Source of the DNA: Streptomyces sporangiiformans
GTDB lineage: Bacteria; Actinomycetota; Actinomycetes; Streptomycetales; Streptomycetaceae
Assembly (NCBI RefSeq): GCF_005768555.2
Contig: NZ_VCHX02000168.1
Span: 16,891-80,890, forward strand
Direction: 5' to 3'
Length of the DNA: 64,000 nt
How positions within the stretch are numbered: the first letter of the stretch is position 1; each line of letters begins with the position of its first letter. The position numbers and the translations under genes are program-made. Shown here in pieces: positions 31,332-40,122 of this stretch. The notes below the pieces were generated by a model. The model saw only the letters and a program-made list of their open reading frames with translations, had not been told where the DNA came from and made no database searches.

Positions 31332-33812
31332 ATGGCAACGACCACACCAGCCGGTGTGCGGGGCTCACACGCCAAGCACGGAGGAGGGCCCTCCGACGGC
31401 GCTCCGATGACGCACCGGCAGATCTTGGAGGCACTGACCGGGCTGCTGCTCGGCATGTTCGTCGCGATCCTGTCGTCGACGATCGTGTCCAACGCCCTGC
31501 CCGACATCATCAACGACCTCGGCGGCGGCCAGAGCGCCTACACCTGGGTGGTGACCGCGTCGCTTCTGACGATGACGGCGTCCACCCCCCTGTGGGGCAA
31601 GCTCGCCGACCTCTTCTCCAAGAAGCTGCTGGTGCAGCTGGCCCTGGTCATCTTCGTGGGCGGTTCGGCGGCGGCCGGACTGTCCCAGAACCCCGGCATG
31701 CTGATCGCTTTCCGGGCGGTCCAGGGCATCGGCATGGGCGGTCTGACCTCGCTGGCCCAGATCATCATGGCGGCGATGATCTCCCCGCGTGAGCGCGGGC
31801 GCTACAGCGGCTACCTCGGCGCCACGTTCGCCACCGCGATGGTCGGCGGCCCGCTGATCGGCGGTGTCATCACCGACACGAGCTGGCTCGGCTGGCGCTG
31901 GTGCTTCTACGTCGGCGTCCCCTTCGCCGTCATCGCCCTGATCGTGCTGCAGAAGACCCTGCACCTTCCGGTCGCCAAGCAGAAGGTCAAGGTCGACTGG
32001 GCCGGCGCGTTCTTCATCAGCGCCGCGGTCTGCCTGCTGCTGATCTGGGTGACCTTCGCCGGCGACAAGTACGACTGGGCGTCCTGGCAGACCTATTCGA
32101 TGGTCGGCGGCACGATCGTGCTCCTGGCGATCTTCATCCTCATCGAGACGAAGGCGACCCAGCCGATCATCCCGCTGCGGCTGTTCCGCAACCGCACCAT
32201 CACGCTGGCCTCCATCGCCGCCCTCTTCGTCGGCACCGCGATGTACGCGGGCGTCATCTTCTTCAGCCAGTACTTCCAGCTGGCCCGGGACGAGTCGCCG
32301 ACCATGTCCGGCGTCATGACCATCCCGATGATCGGCGGCCTCGCCGTCGCCTCGACCGTCTCCGGGCAGTTCATCTCCCGGACGGGCCGGTGGAAGGGCT
32401 GGCTGCTGGCCGGCGGCGTCCTGCTCACCGCGGGCCTCGGTCTGCTCAGCACGATGCGGTACGACACCCCGTACTGGCGCGTGGCGATCTTCATGGCCCT
32501 GCTGGGCCTCGGCGTCGGCATGATGATGCAGAACCTGGTGCTGTGCACGCAGAACCAGGTGGCCCCGAGCGACCTCGGCGCCGCCAGCTCCACGGTGAAC
32601 TTCTTCCGTTCCCTCGGGAGCACCGTGGGCATCTCCGCGCTGGGCGCCGTGCTGAGCCACCGGATCACGCACTACGTCACCGAGGGCGCGTCGTCCCTCG
32701 ACCCGAAGTACGCGTCCGCGCTCACCGGTTCCAGCTCCTCGGACAGCATCCCCGACGTCGACTCGCTCCCCGGGCCGGTCCGCACGCTCGTGGAGAGCTC
32801 CTACGGCCACGGCATCGCCGACGTCTTCCTCTACACCGCGCCGGTCGCGGTACTCGCCTTCCTCTTCTCCCTGTTCATCAAGGAGGTCCCGCTGCGCACC
32901 AAGGGCGCTCTGGCGCAGGCCGCCGAGGAGACGACCCACGCCACGGCTCCGGCCGCCGCCGAGGCTCCCGCTCCGGCCGAGGCTCCCGCCCCGGCCGGGG
33001 AGCAGGCCCCGATCGAGGAGAAGGTCCCGAGCGCGCCCTCCAGCCCGGACCCCGGTATCCCGGTGCGCGGCCACGTACGCGGCGCCGAGAGCGCGCCCGT
33101 CCCCCGGGCCGCCGTGACGCTGATCTCCCTCACCGGCCGTCAGCTGGGCCGCTCGGTCGCGCAGACCGACGGCAGCTACGCGGTGGACGCGCCGGGCACG
33201 GGCTCGTACGTCCTGATCGCGTCGGCCGACGGGTTCCAGCCGCAGGCCTCCACGGTCGTCGTGAACGGCGAACCGCTCACGTACGACATCCTGCTGAGCG
33301 GCACGAGCGGGCTCGGCGGGACGGTCAGGGCGGCGGACAGCGGGAAGCCGGTCCTGGGCGCCATGGTGATCGTGACCGATGTGCGCGGCGACGTGCTGGC
33401 CACCGGGACCACCGGCGAGCAGGGCGAGTTCACCTTCGCCGAGCTGGTCCCGGGCACCGTGACCGTGGCGGTGAACGCCACGGGCCACCGCCCGCTCGCC
33501 CTCCCGGTCGAGGTCGGCGGCACCGGGGTCACCCGGGTCGACATCGAGCTCAGCGCCGGCGCGCATCTGCAGGGCACGGTACGGGCGCCGCACGGCCCGC
33601 TGTCCGACGCGCGGGTCACGCTCGTCGACGTGGCGGGCAACGTGGTCGGCACGGCGACCACGGGGCCGGACGGGGCGTACGCCTTCGCCGACCTGGACAG
33701 CGGGGAGTACACGGTCATCGCGACCGGTTACCCGCCGGTGGCCACGGCGCTGACGGTGAACGGCGGCGGCGTGGACGGCCACGACATCGAACTCGCCCAC
33801 CCCGGCGAGTAG
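31332..33812 (+). CDS. DHA2-type MFS exporter fused to three carboxypeptidase-regulatory-like domains
   Basis: An 826-residue fusion. Residues about 25-545 form a 14-TM EmrB/QacA-type drug:H+ antiporter (GLLLGMFVAILSSTIVSNAL, LWGKLADLFSKK, FRAVQGIGMGGLTSL, GPLIGGVITD). An Ala/Pro/Glu linker follows, then three 80-residue beta-sandwich repeats of the carboxypeptidase-regulatory/Cna-B type (PVRGHVRGAESAPVPRAAVT, LGGTVRAADSGKPVLGAMV, LQGTVRAPHGPLSDARVTLV, each ending DIELS/DILLSG). Such domains are normally extracellular, but a 14-TM protein with cytoplasmic N-terminus places them inside the cell, so either topology or role is unusual. Downstream YceI carries a similar domain, which suggests joint function. 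Confidence 0.88.
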   Translation: MATTTPAGVRGSHAKHGGGPSDGAPMTHRQILEALTGLLLGMFVAILSSTIVSNALPDIINDLGGGQSAYTWVVTASLLTMTASTPLWGKLADLFSKKLLVQLALVIFVGGSAAAGLSQNPGMLIAFRAVQGIGMGGLTSLAQIIMAAMISPRERGRYSGYLGATFATAMVGGPLIGGVITDTSWLGWRWCFYVGVPFAVIALIVLQKTLHLPVAKQKVKVDWAGAFFISAAVCLLLIWVTFAGDKYDWASWQTYSMVGGTIVLLAIFILIETKATQPIIPLRLFRNRTITLASIAALFVGTAMYAGVIFFSQYFQLARDESPTMSGVMTIPMIGGLAVASTVSGQFISRTGRWKGWLLAGGVLLTAGLGLLSTMRYDTPYWRVAIFMALLGLGVGMMMQNLVLCTQNQVAPSDLGAASSTVNFFRSLGSTVGISALGAVLSHRITHYVTEGASSLDPKYASALTGSSSSDSIPDVDSLPGPVRTLVESSYGHGIADVFLYTAPVAVLAFLFSLFIKEVPLRTKGALAQAAEETTHATAPAAAEAPAPAEAPAPAGEQAPIEEKVPSAPSSPDPGIPVRGHVRGAESAPVPRAAVTLISLTGRQLGRSVAQTDGSYAVDAPGTGSYVLIASADGFQPQASTVVVNGEPLTYDILLSGTSGLGGTVRAADSGKPVLGAMVIVTDVRGDVLATGTTGEQGEFTFAELVPGTVTVAVNATGHRPLALPVEVGGTGVTRVDIELSAGAHLQGTVRAPHGPLSDARVTLVDVAGNVVGTATTGPDGAYAFADLDSGEYTVIATGYPPVATALTVNGGGVDGHDIELAHPGE

Positions 33813-33891
33813 TCGAACCCCGGCCCGTCGGGGCGCGTCCGGAACTCGGGCGCGCCTCGGGGCCGGTTCCCCCGCAGAGGAGTTACACGCA

Positions 33892-34713
33892 ATGGGACTG
33901 ACCGCGAAGATCCGTACGCGGGACGGCTGGGCCGTGTCGCACGGGGTCGTCACGGTGACCGACATGACCGGCACGCAGGTGATGCGCGCCGAGGCCGACG
34001 CAGAGGGGGTCGTGCGGAACGGGACCGACCTCGCACCCGGGGCGTACACGGTGATCGTCACGGCCGTCGGTTACGCCCCCGCCGCCCACAGCGCGCTCGT
34101 CACGGCGAGCGGGCGCGCGGAGGTCGGGACCGTGACCCTGGCACGGCAGGGCGGCACCGAACTCCCGCCCTCCGGCCCCTGGACCATCGACCCGGCCCAC
34201 TCCTCCGTGTCCGCGGTCGCCCGGCATCTGGGCATCTCCAGCGTGCACGGAAGGTTCACCGACTTCTCCGGCCGGATCGAGATCGCCCCGGACGAGGTGA
34301 CCAAGTCCCGGGTGGAGGCGGTCATCCGGGCCGCGTCGATCGACACCGGCAACGGCATGCGCGACGGGCACCTCAAGTCCCCGGACTTCCTGGACGTGGA
34401 GACGTACCCGGACATCACCTACCGCTCGACGGGACTGTCACCCGCAGGCTCCGACCGCTGGACGGTGCACGGCGAACTGACCCTGCACGGTGTCGTACGA
34501 CCGGTCGACCTGGACCTCGCCCACCTCGGTACCGGCGCGGATCCCTGGGGCGGCACCCGCGCGGCCTTCCGGGCCACGACCGAGCTGCGCCGCGAGGACT
34601 TCGCCATGAACTACAACCAAGTGGTCCAGGCAGGCATCGCGGCCATCGGGGCGACCCTCAAGGTGGAGCTGGACATCCAGGCGGTACAGGGCGAGACACT
34701 GCCGCGAACGTAG
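33892..34713 (+). CDS. YceI-family protein with N-terminal carboxypeptidase-regulatory-like domain
   Basis: A 273-residue protein. Residues 1-85 are another beta-sandwich module like those in the preceding transporter (AKIRTRDGWAVSHGVVTVTD, GAYTVIVTAVGYAPA). Residues 95-270 are a YceI lipocalin-like barrel (WTIDPAHSSVSAVARHLGISSVHGRF, LDVETYPDITYRS). YceI proteins bind polyisoprenoid or other lipids. No signal peptide is visible, so it is cytoplasmic. AGAGGAG precedes ATG 33892. Confidence 0.9.
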   Translation: MGLTAKIRTRDGWAVSHGVVTVTDMTGTQVMRAEADAEGVVRNGTDLAPGAYTVIVTAVGYAPAAHSALVTASGRAEVGTVTLARQGGTELPPSGPWTIDPAHSSVSAVARHLGISSVHGRFTDFSGRIEIAPDEVTKSRVEAVIRAASIDTGNGMRDGHLKSPDFLDVETYPDITYRSTGLSPAGSDRWTVHGELTLHGVVRPVDLDLAHLGTGADPWGGTRAAFRATTELRREDFAMNYNQVVQAGIAAIGATLKVELDIQAVQGETLPRT

Positions 34714-34749
34714 GAACGACAGGACCAGGCTCCGCGCCACCTCAAGGCC

Positions 34750-34764
34750 TAGGCTGCCGCCATG
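34750..34764 (+). promoter_or_regulatory. Leaderless -10 for the PPOX gene
   Basis: TAGGCT (34750-34755), six bases (GCCGCC), then ATG 34762. Same hexamer and spacing as at 22836. Confidence 0.55.
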
Positions 34765-35232
34765 GCACCAAACATCGCTACGAACACCTCCGTCTCCCTG
34801 GACGAGCTGCTCGACTTCGTACGTCCCCGCCACCGCGCCATCCTGCTCACGCGCCGCGCCGACGGCAGCCCTCAGGGGTCGCCGCTCACCTGCGGCGTCG
34901 ACGACGCGGGCCGCGTCGTCGTCTCCACGTATCCGGACCGCGCCAAGACCCGCAACGCGAAGCGGGACGCCCGTGTCAGCCTCATCGTGCTGAGCGACGA
35001 CTGGAACGGGCCCTGGGTGCAGATCGACGGGACGGCCGAGGTCATCGACGCGCCCGACTCCGTCGAGCCGCTCGTGGAGTACTACCGGAACATCGCCGGT
35101 GAGCATCCGGACTGGGACGAGTACCGCGAGGCGATGCGCAAGCAGGGCAAGTCCATCATCCGCATCACCCCTGACCGCTGGGGGCCCGTTGCCACGGGGG
35201 GCTTCCCAGCACGGCTTGCTCCGCAGGAGTAG
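34762..35232 (+). CDS. PPOX-class F420-dependent oxidoreductase
   Basis: A 156-residue split beta-barrel flavin/deazaflavin protein of the PPOX/FDOR group: RHRAILLTRRADGSPQGSPL, VVVSTYPDRAKTRNAKRDARVSLIVL, GPWVQIDGTAEVID. Members use F420 (or FMN) to reduce small substrates; the substrate is unknown. Monocistronic with a leaderless promoter. Confidence 0.9.
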   Translation: MAPNIATNTSVSLDELLDFVRPRHRAILLTRRADGSPQGSPLTCGVDDAGRVVVSTYPDRAKTRNAKRDARVSLIVLSDDWNGPWVQIDGTAEVIDAPDSVEPLVEYYRNIAGEHPDWDEYREAMRKQGKSIIRITPDRWGPVATGGFPARLAPQE

Positions 35233-35345
35233 CGGGGGTTTCCGCTGCCCAGAGGTTCTTCGCCCCCGCCGCCCCTACCCGTTCCCATCCCTGAGGGCTG
35301 CGCCCTAAGACTCCCCGGGGTTCGTGTTTCGGGTGCGGGTCGGTC

Positions 35346-35384
35346 GTGGCTGGTCGCGCCCCGCGCCCCTGAAGGGGCGCGCCC
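35346..35384. repeat. Dispersed Streptomyces intergenic repeat, copy 2, with terminator hairpin
   Basis: GTGGCTGGTCGCG followed by CCCCGCGCCCCTGAAGGGGC; the stem GCGCCCC-TGAA-GGGGCGC (35363-35380) can terminate the PPOX transcript and the convergent tetR. Compared with the copy at 30642 it lacks the CAGTTC segment. Confidence 0.6.
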
Positions 35385-35416
35385 CCACTCACCGGCCTGC
35401 CCAGCACAGCGCAGCG

Positions 35417-36190
35417 TCAGGCGCGCTCCACCATCGCCTCGATGCCCGCGAGCACCAGGTCCAGAGCGAACTGGAAATCGCGGTCGTACATCTCCGCGAC
35501 CGAATCGCCTCCGCGGGCCGCCATGAGGTCCACGGACTCCTGGACGACGTCGTCGAGTTCAGGGGCCGTCTTGAGGGTGCTCAGGGCCTGCTGGAAGTAC
35601 TCGTCCGGGCTCAACCCGACAGCCGCGCTGCGCAGGCTGAAGTGGCCCTCTATCGTGCCGAACCCGTACACGAACTGGAAGACGGCCGCGATCGCCCCCG
35701 CCAGCCGGTGCGGCGGCAGCCCGGTCGCGCGGACCACGCGCTGCACGACGAGTGAGAAGGCGACCGAGTTCGGCCCGATGTTGAGGAACGTCCCGAGGAG
35801 CGGCGACACCCAGGGGTGGCGCACCAGCACGCCCCGGTACGCGCTCGCCAGCGCGCGCAGCTGATCGCGCCAGTCCTCGCCCGACTCCGGATCAGGCAGC
35901 TCCAGCTCGCCGAAGACCGAGTCGAGGGCAAGTTCCAGCAGGTCGTCCTTGGTGTCCACGTACCAATAGACCGACATCGCCGTGACGTTCAGTTCGGCAG
36001 CCAGCCGGCGCATGGAGAACTTGGCCAGGCCCTCGGCGTCGAGCAGCCGCACCGTGACCCGGGTGATGCGGTCACGATCGAGCCCGGACGGCTGGCCCCC
36101 GCCGCGGGACGCACCGCCGCGGGGCCCCTTGTCCTCCAGCCAGACGCTGTGCCGCGCCGGACGCTCGGCCCGGTCGGCCGACCTCACCAT
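35417..36190 (-). CDS. TetR-family transcriptional regulator
   Basis: About 257 residues. Helix-turn-helix: GLDRDRITRVTVRLLDAEG, FSMRRLAAELNVTAMSVYWYVDTKDDLLELAL, then a TetR_C domain. It follows the MFS gene on the same strand, after a 70-bp spacer that carries the palindrome CAGTAC-CA-GTACTG. It is likely to repress the pump and itself. ATG 36190 has AAGGG seven bases before it; GTG 36214 would extend the protein by eight residues but touches its Shine-Dalgarno. Confidence 0.88.
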   Translation of the reverse strand: MVRSADRAERPARHSVWLEDKGPRGGASRGGGQPSGLDRDRITRVTVRLLDAEGLAKFSMRRLAAELNVTAMSVYWYVDTKDDLLELALDSVFGELELPDPESGEDWRDQLRALASAYRGVLVRHPWVSPLLGTFLNIGPNSVAFSLVVQRVVRATGLPPHRLAGAIAAVFQFVYGFGTIEGHFSLRSAAVGLSPDEYFQQALSTLKTAPELDDVVQESVDLMAARGGDSVAEMYDRDFQFALDLVLAGIEAMVERA

Positions 36191-36232
36191 GCCGCTGCCC
36201 TTACCATGGCGCACCTTCCTCGGAACTCAGCT

Positions 36233-36246
36233 CAGTACCAGTACTG
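36233..36246. promoter_or_regulatory. TetR-type palindrome before tetR
   Basis: CAGTAC CA GTACTG, perfect 6-bp arms, 43 bp upstream of ATG 36190. Candidate autoregulatory operator. Confidence 0.5.
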
Positions 36247-36284
36247 CGCGTACGTGATGCTATGCGTGCCCCACCCGCGCATCG

Positions 36285-37793
36285 TCACGCCGATGCCGCC
36301 ACCGCGGAGTCTGCCCGATCGGCCCGCCGCAGCAACGCCGCGGCCAGCAGTCCGCCCAGCAGCACCGCCACCGCCCCCACCAGCTGACTGGTCTCGAGCC
36401 CGGACGAGTACGCGTCCCTGATCCGCTCCCGCTCCTGTGCCGACCCGGCCGAAGCCAGCGCGGCGGGCAGTGAAGCCGCCGCCATCGGAATCAGCGCGGC
36501 GAAGCGGGAGTTGAGAACCGCACCGAGCACGGCCACGCCCAGACCGGTGCCGAACTCCGCGAGCGTTCCGTTGACCCCGGCCCCCACTCCCGCCTTCTCC
36601 GGCGGAATCGCCCTCATGATGGCGTGTGCCATGGCGGGGTTGGCGACGGCGCAGCCGGCACCGATCAACAGCAGCCCGAGCAACGTCCCCGTATAGCCGA
36701 GCTCCGTCAGCGTGGCGATCGACACCAGCCCGCCGGACATCATGACCATGCCGAGCCCGATCGACAGCGGCGCGCCGAACTTGACGGTCCACCTGGCCGC
36801 CAGGCCGGTGAAGTTCAGGGCCACCACCGTCAAGGCCAGCGGTGCCGTACGCAGACCTGCCTCCAACGGCCCGTATCCGAGGACGAATTGGAGGTGCTGC
36901 GTCAGCAGGAACAGCGCCCCGCCCATACCGAAGGTGATCAGCACCGCCCCGGCGACCGCACCCGTGAAGCGGCGGTCCCTGAAGAAGTGCAGATCGAGCA
37001 TCGGGTACGGGATCCGGCTCTCCCAGTACGCGAAGAGGGCCAGCACCACCACGGCCACCGCGGCCGTCCCCAGCACCCGGCCGGAGGTCCAGCCGTGGTC
37101 GGGGCCGGAGATGATGGCGAACACGAGCGACCCCATGCCGATCGTGGAGAGCAGCGCGCCCAGGAGGTCCGGACGGTCCCCGCGCCGGTTCTTCGACTCC
37201 GGTACGAGCGCCACTACCGCGCACAGACCCAGCGCCACGACCGGCAGGTTCACCAGGAAGATCGCGCCCCACCAGAAGTGGTCGAGCATGACACCGCCGA
37301 TCAGCGGCCCGCCGGCGAAGCCGAGGGCGTTCACGGCGGCCCAGATGCCGATGGCCTTCGGCTGCTCGTCAGGCGTGAAGATCTGCATCGCGACGGCGAG
37401 CGTCGTGGTGAGCAGCAGCGCCGCGCCCACGCCCATCCCGGCCCGTGCGGCGATCAACTGCGCGGTGGACTCGGCGAGTCCGGCCACCAGCGACCCGATT
37501 CCGAAGAGCGCGAGCCCGGAGATCAGCATCTTCCTGCGGCCGTAGCGGTCGGCGGCGCTGCCGGCGCTGAGCAGCAGGCCGGACTGCACGAGGGAATACG
37601 CGTTGACCATCCACTGGATGTCGGCGGTGGCCGCGCCCAACTCCTCGGTGAGGGAGGGGATCGCGACGTTCAGGACGGTGTTGTCCAGCACCACGGTGAG
37701 TTGCGCGAGACAGATGACACCGAGGATCAGCCAGCGCTGGGGGTGTCCTTGGGGAGGTGCCTGGGCGGTTACGGCGGTCGCCTCGGCCGTCAT
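36285..37793 (-). CDS. DHA2-family MFS drug exporter
   Basis: A 502-residue 14-TM EmrB/QacA-type antiporter: LAQLTVVLDNTVLNVAIPSL, the A-motif SAADRYGRRKMLI, the C-motif ALGFAGGPLIGGVMLD. It expels lipophilic compounds in exchange for protons. An inverted repeat with 10-bp arms lies just upstream (37810-37855), and the tetR gene follows downstream, so local repression is likely. Confidence 0.92.
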   Translation of the reverse strand: MTAEATAVTAQAPPQGHPQRWLILGVICLAQLTVVLDNTVLNVAIPSLTEELGAATADIQWMVNAYSLVQSGLLLSAGSAADRYGRRKMLISGLALFGIGSLVAGLAESTAQLIAARAGMGVGAALLLTTTLAVAMQIFTPDEQPKAIGIWAAVNALGFAGGPLIGGVMLDHFWWGAIFLVNLPVVALGLCAVVALVPESKNRRGDRPDLLGALLSTIGMGSLVFAIISGPDHGWTSGRVLGTAAVAVVVLALFAYWESRIPYPMLDLHFFRDRRFTGAVAGAVLITFGMGGALFLLTQHLQFVLGYGPLEAGLRTAPLALTVVALNFTGLAARWTVKFGAPLSIGLGMVMMSGGLVSIATLTELGYTGTLLGLLLIGAGCAVANPAMAHAIMRAIPPEKAGVGAGVNGTLAEFGTGLGVAVLGAVLNSRFAALIPMAAASLPAALASAGSAQERERIRDAYSSGLETSQLVGAVAVLLGGLLAAALLRRADRADSAVAASA

Positions 37794-37809
37794 GGGTGCC
37801 CCTTTACGG

Positions 37810-37855
37810 CGTATGGGAAGGTGGTCGGCCTACACCGTAGAGCAATTCCCATACG
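37810..37855. promoter_or_regulatory. 10-bp inverted repeat upstream of the MFS exporter
   Basis: CGTATGGGAA (37810-37819) and TTCCCATACG (37846-37855) are perfect complements 26 bp apart, with CTAC-ACC-GTAG between them. Candidate operator for the linked TetR. Confidence 0.55.
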
Positions 37856-37875
37856 CTGTACAACGGACAAGCGGA

Positions 37876-37911
37876 AGGGGCGGCCCAGGCGCTCTCGCCT
37901 CGGCCGCCCCT
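37876..37911 (-). terminator. Hairpin terminator after the glycosyltransferase operon
   Basis: AGGGGCGGCC (37876-37885) pairs with GGCCGCCCCT (37902-37911), 15 bp downstream of the GT39 stop on the minus strand. Confidence 0.6.
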
Positions 37912-37926
37912 CCCCTGAGGGAACCG

Positions 37927-40122
37927 TCAGCTGCTCGTGGGCTGCGTCAGGTCGTAGAACGTGGCGTTGCCCACCGTCACCTCCTTGAAGTTCTCCTGGA
38001 CCCACGAGCTGATCTCGGAGGAGCTGCCGCTGTCGCTGCCTCCGCGGCCGCCCATGCCACCGCCGCCGATGAAGTAGTGGATCTTGCCGTCCGCCACGTA
38101 CTGCTTGAACTCGGCGAGCGTCGGGGACGGGTCGGTGCCGTTGAAGCCGCCGATCGCCATCACCGGCTCGCCGGTGGAGAGCTGGAAGCTCGCGGCGTTC
38201 TGGGAGCCGATGGCCGCGGCGACCCAGGTGTAGTCGCCGGAGTTCGTCTCCAGCAGCTTCTTGGCCTCGTCGCTGACCGAGGTGCCGCCGATCAGGCCGC
38301 CCATGCCGCCACCGCCACCGCCACCACCAGCGCCGCCGTCGCCCATCTGACCGCCGGGGCCGCCCTGCTGGTTCTGCTGGTTCTGGCCGCCACCGGGGAA
38401 GCCGCCGGTCGGGGGCCGGCCCGCCGCCCCACCCTGCCCGTTGCCGTTCTGCTGCTGGTTCTGGCCGGGCATACCGCCGCCACCGGGGCCGCCGCCCATG
38501 CCGCCACCGCCACCGGGCCCGCCGCGACCGCCCGCGACCGCAGGACCGGCGGTGACGATCGAGCCGGTGTGACCCTCCTGCAGCGTGGTGATCGTGTACG
38601 CCGTCGGGCCCGCGAGGGCGGCGACGAAGCTCAGTCCGACCACTCCCATGGCCAGTCGGCGGCCGAGCTTGTTGACGAAGGTCAGGCCGAGCGCCGCGAC
38701 CAGACCACCGACGAGGACCAGCCACTTCAGCCACGGCAGGTAGTCGGAGGAACGGCTGAGGAGGACGTACCCCCACACCGCGGTCGCCGTCATCGCGCCC
38801 GCCGACGTCAGCGACACCCATGTCTTTCCGCGCTCCTCCCAGAGCACGACCGCGCCCATGCCGATCAGCGGCGCGATGTAGGGGGCCAGGGCCACGGTGT
38901 AGTACTCGTGGAAGATGCCCTGCATGAAGCTGAAGATCACCATGGTGATCAGCAGCGAGCCGCCCCAGGCGAGGAACGCGGCACGGGCCGTGTCGGTCCT
39001 CCGGGCCTTCCGGGTGAGCACGAGGCCCGCGACGAGCAGGATCAGCGCCGCCGGGATCAGCCAGGAGATCTGACCGCCGATCGACGAGCTGAACATCCGG
39101 TCCCAGCCGGTCTCGCCCCAGCCGCCGCCCTGTCCGCCACCGCCGACGCTGCCGGTCTCCTCGCCGTTGATGCGCCCGAGGCCGTTGTAACCGAAGGTCA
39201 GTTCAAGGAAGGAGTTGTTCTGCGAGCCGCCGATGTACGGGCGGGACGAGGCCGGCCACAGCTCGACGATCGCGACCCACCAGCCGCCCGAGACGACCAT
39301 CGCGAGCCCGGCGAGCAGCACCTGGCCGATGCGCTTCTTCAGGCCCGTCGGCGCGAAGACCACGTACAGCAGGGCCAGTACCGGGAGGATCAGGAAGGCC
39401 TGGAGGGTCTTCACCAGGAAGGCGAGGCCGATCGCGGTGCCCGCCCACACCAGCCACTTCGTCTCGGCCTTCTCCATGGCACGCAGCGTGCAGTAGACCG
39501 CGGCGGCGCTCAGCAGCGCGAGGGCCGCGTCCGGGTTGTTGAAGCGGAACATCAGAGCGGCGACGGGCGTGAGCGCGAAGACCGCCATGGTGATGAAGCC
39601 GGCCGAGGCGGAGAACCGGCGCCGTACAGCCGCGTACAGCACACCGGCCGTGGCCACGGCCATCAGCACCTGCGGGAAAAGGATCGCGAAGGAGTTGAGG
39701 CCGAAGACCCTGACCGACAGCGCCATCGGCCACAGCGAGGCCGGAGGCTTGTCGACGGTGATGGCGTTGGCCGAGTCCAGAGAGCCGAAGAAGAAGGCCT
39801 TCCAGCTCTGGGAGCCGGCCTGGGCGGCCGCGGAGTAGAAGGAGTTCGCGTACCCGGAGGCCGTGAGGTTCCAGGTGTACAGCGCGCCGATCAGCAGCAG
39901 CGTGCCGAGGAACGCGGGGCGCACCCAGCGGTGGTCCTCGGGCCGCCCGCGCCAGGCGCGGCGCACGAAGGGCTGCTTGGGGCTGCCGTCCTCGGGGGCC
40001 GCGGTGGGCCCCGCCGGAACGACCGGCTGCTGTACGGCTGTTGAGGTGGGCGGGCCCCAGTCGGGACCGGGTGTCCCGGCGGGACTGTGTGTCCCCGGAT
40101 AGTCGGCTTGAGTCGTCGTCAT
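37927..40122 (-). CDS. Glycosyltransferase family 39 (ArnT/PMT-like) membrane protein
   Basis: A 731-residue polytopic enzyme. PMT-type core: residues 75-300 with YSAAAQAGSQSWKAFFFGSLDSANAITVDKPPASLW (the Asp of the first periplasmic loop and the DKPP motif) and further TM helices to about 520. A Gly/Gln/Asn-rich linker (525-630) leads to a C-terminal extracellular domain (640-731: GDYTWVAAAIGSQNAASFQL, FQQYVADGKIHYFIGGGG-like). It probably transfers a polyprenyl-linked sugar to a surface acceptor. Last gene of the HK-RR-GT2-GT39 operon; the start overlaps the GT2 stop as ATGA. Confidence 0.9.
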   Translation of the reverse strand: MTTTQADYPGTHSPAGTPGPDWGPPTSTAVQQPVVPAGPTAAPEDGSPKQPFVRRAWRGRPEDHRWVRPAFLGTLLLIGALYTWNLTASGYANSFYSAAAQAGSQSWKAFFFGSLDSANAITVDKPPASLWPMALSVRVFGLNSFAILFPQVLMAVATAGVLYAAVRRRFSASAGFITMAVFALTPVAALMFRFNNPDAALALLSAAAVYCTLRAMEKAETKWLVWAGTAIGLAFLVKTLQAFLILPVLALLYVVFAPTGLKKRIGQVLLAGLAMVVSGGWWVAIVELWPASSRPYIGGSQNNSFLELTFGYNGLGRINGEETGSVGGGGQGGGWGETGWDRMFSSSIGGQISWLIPAALILLVAGLVLTRKARRTDTARAAFLAWGGSLLITMVIFSFMQGIFHEYYTVALAPYIAPLIGMGAVVLWEERGKTWVSLTSAGAMTATAVWGYVLLSRSSDYLPWLKWLVLVGGLVAALGLTFVNKLGRRLAMGVVGLSFVAALAGPTAYTITTLQEGHTGSIVTAGPAVAGGRGGPGGGGGMGGGPGGGGMPGQNQQQNGNGQGGAAGRPPTGGFPGGGQNQQNQQGGPGGQMGDGGAGGGGGGGGMGGLIGGTSVSDEAKKLLETNSGDYTWVAAAIGSQNAASFQLSTGEPVMAIGGFNGTDPSPTLAEFKQYVADGKIHYFIGGGGMGGRGGSDSGSSSEISSWVQENFKEVTVGNATFYDLTQPTSS

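Noticed and set aside
31365..34061. 898-codon minus-strand frame opposite the MFS fusion and yceI
   Set aside because: Antisense shadow; low-complexity and no start signal.
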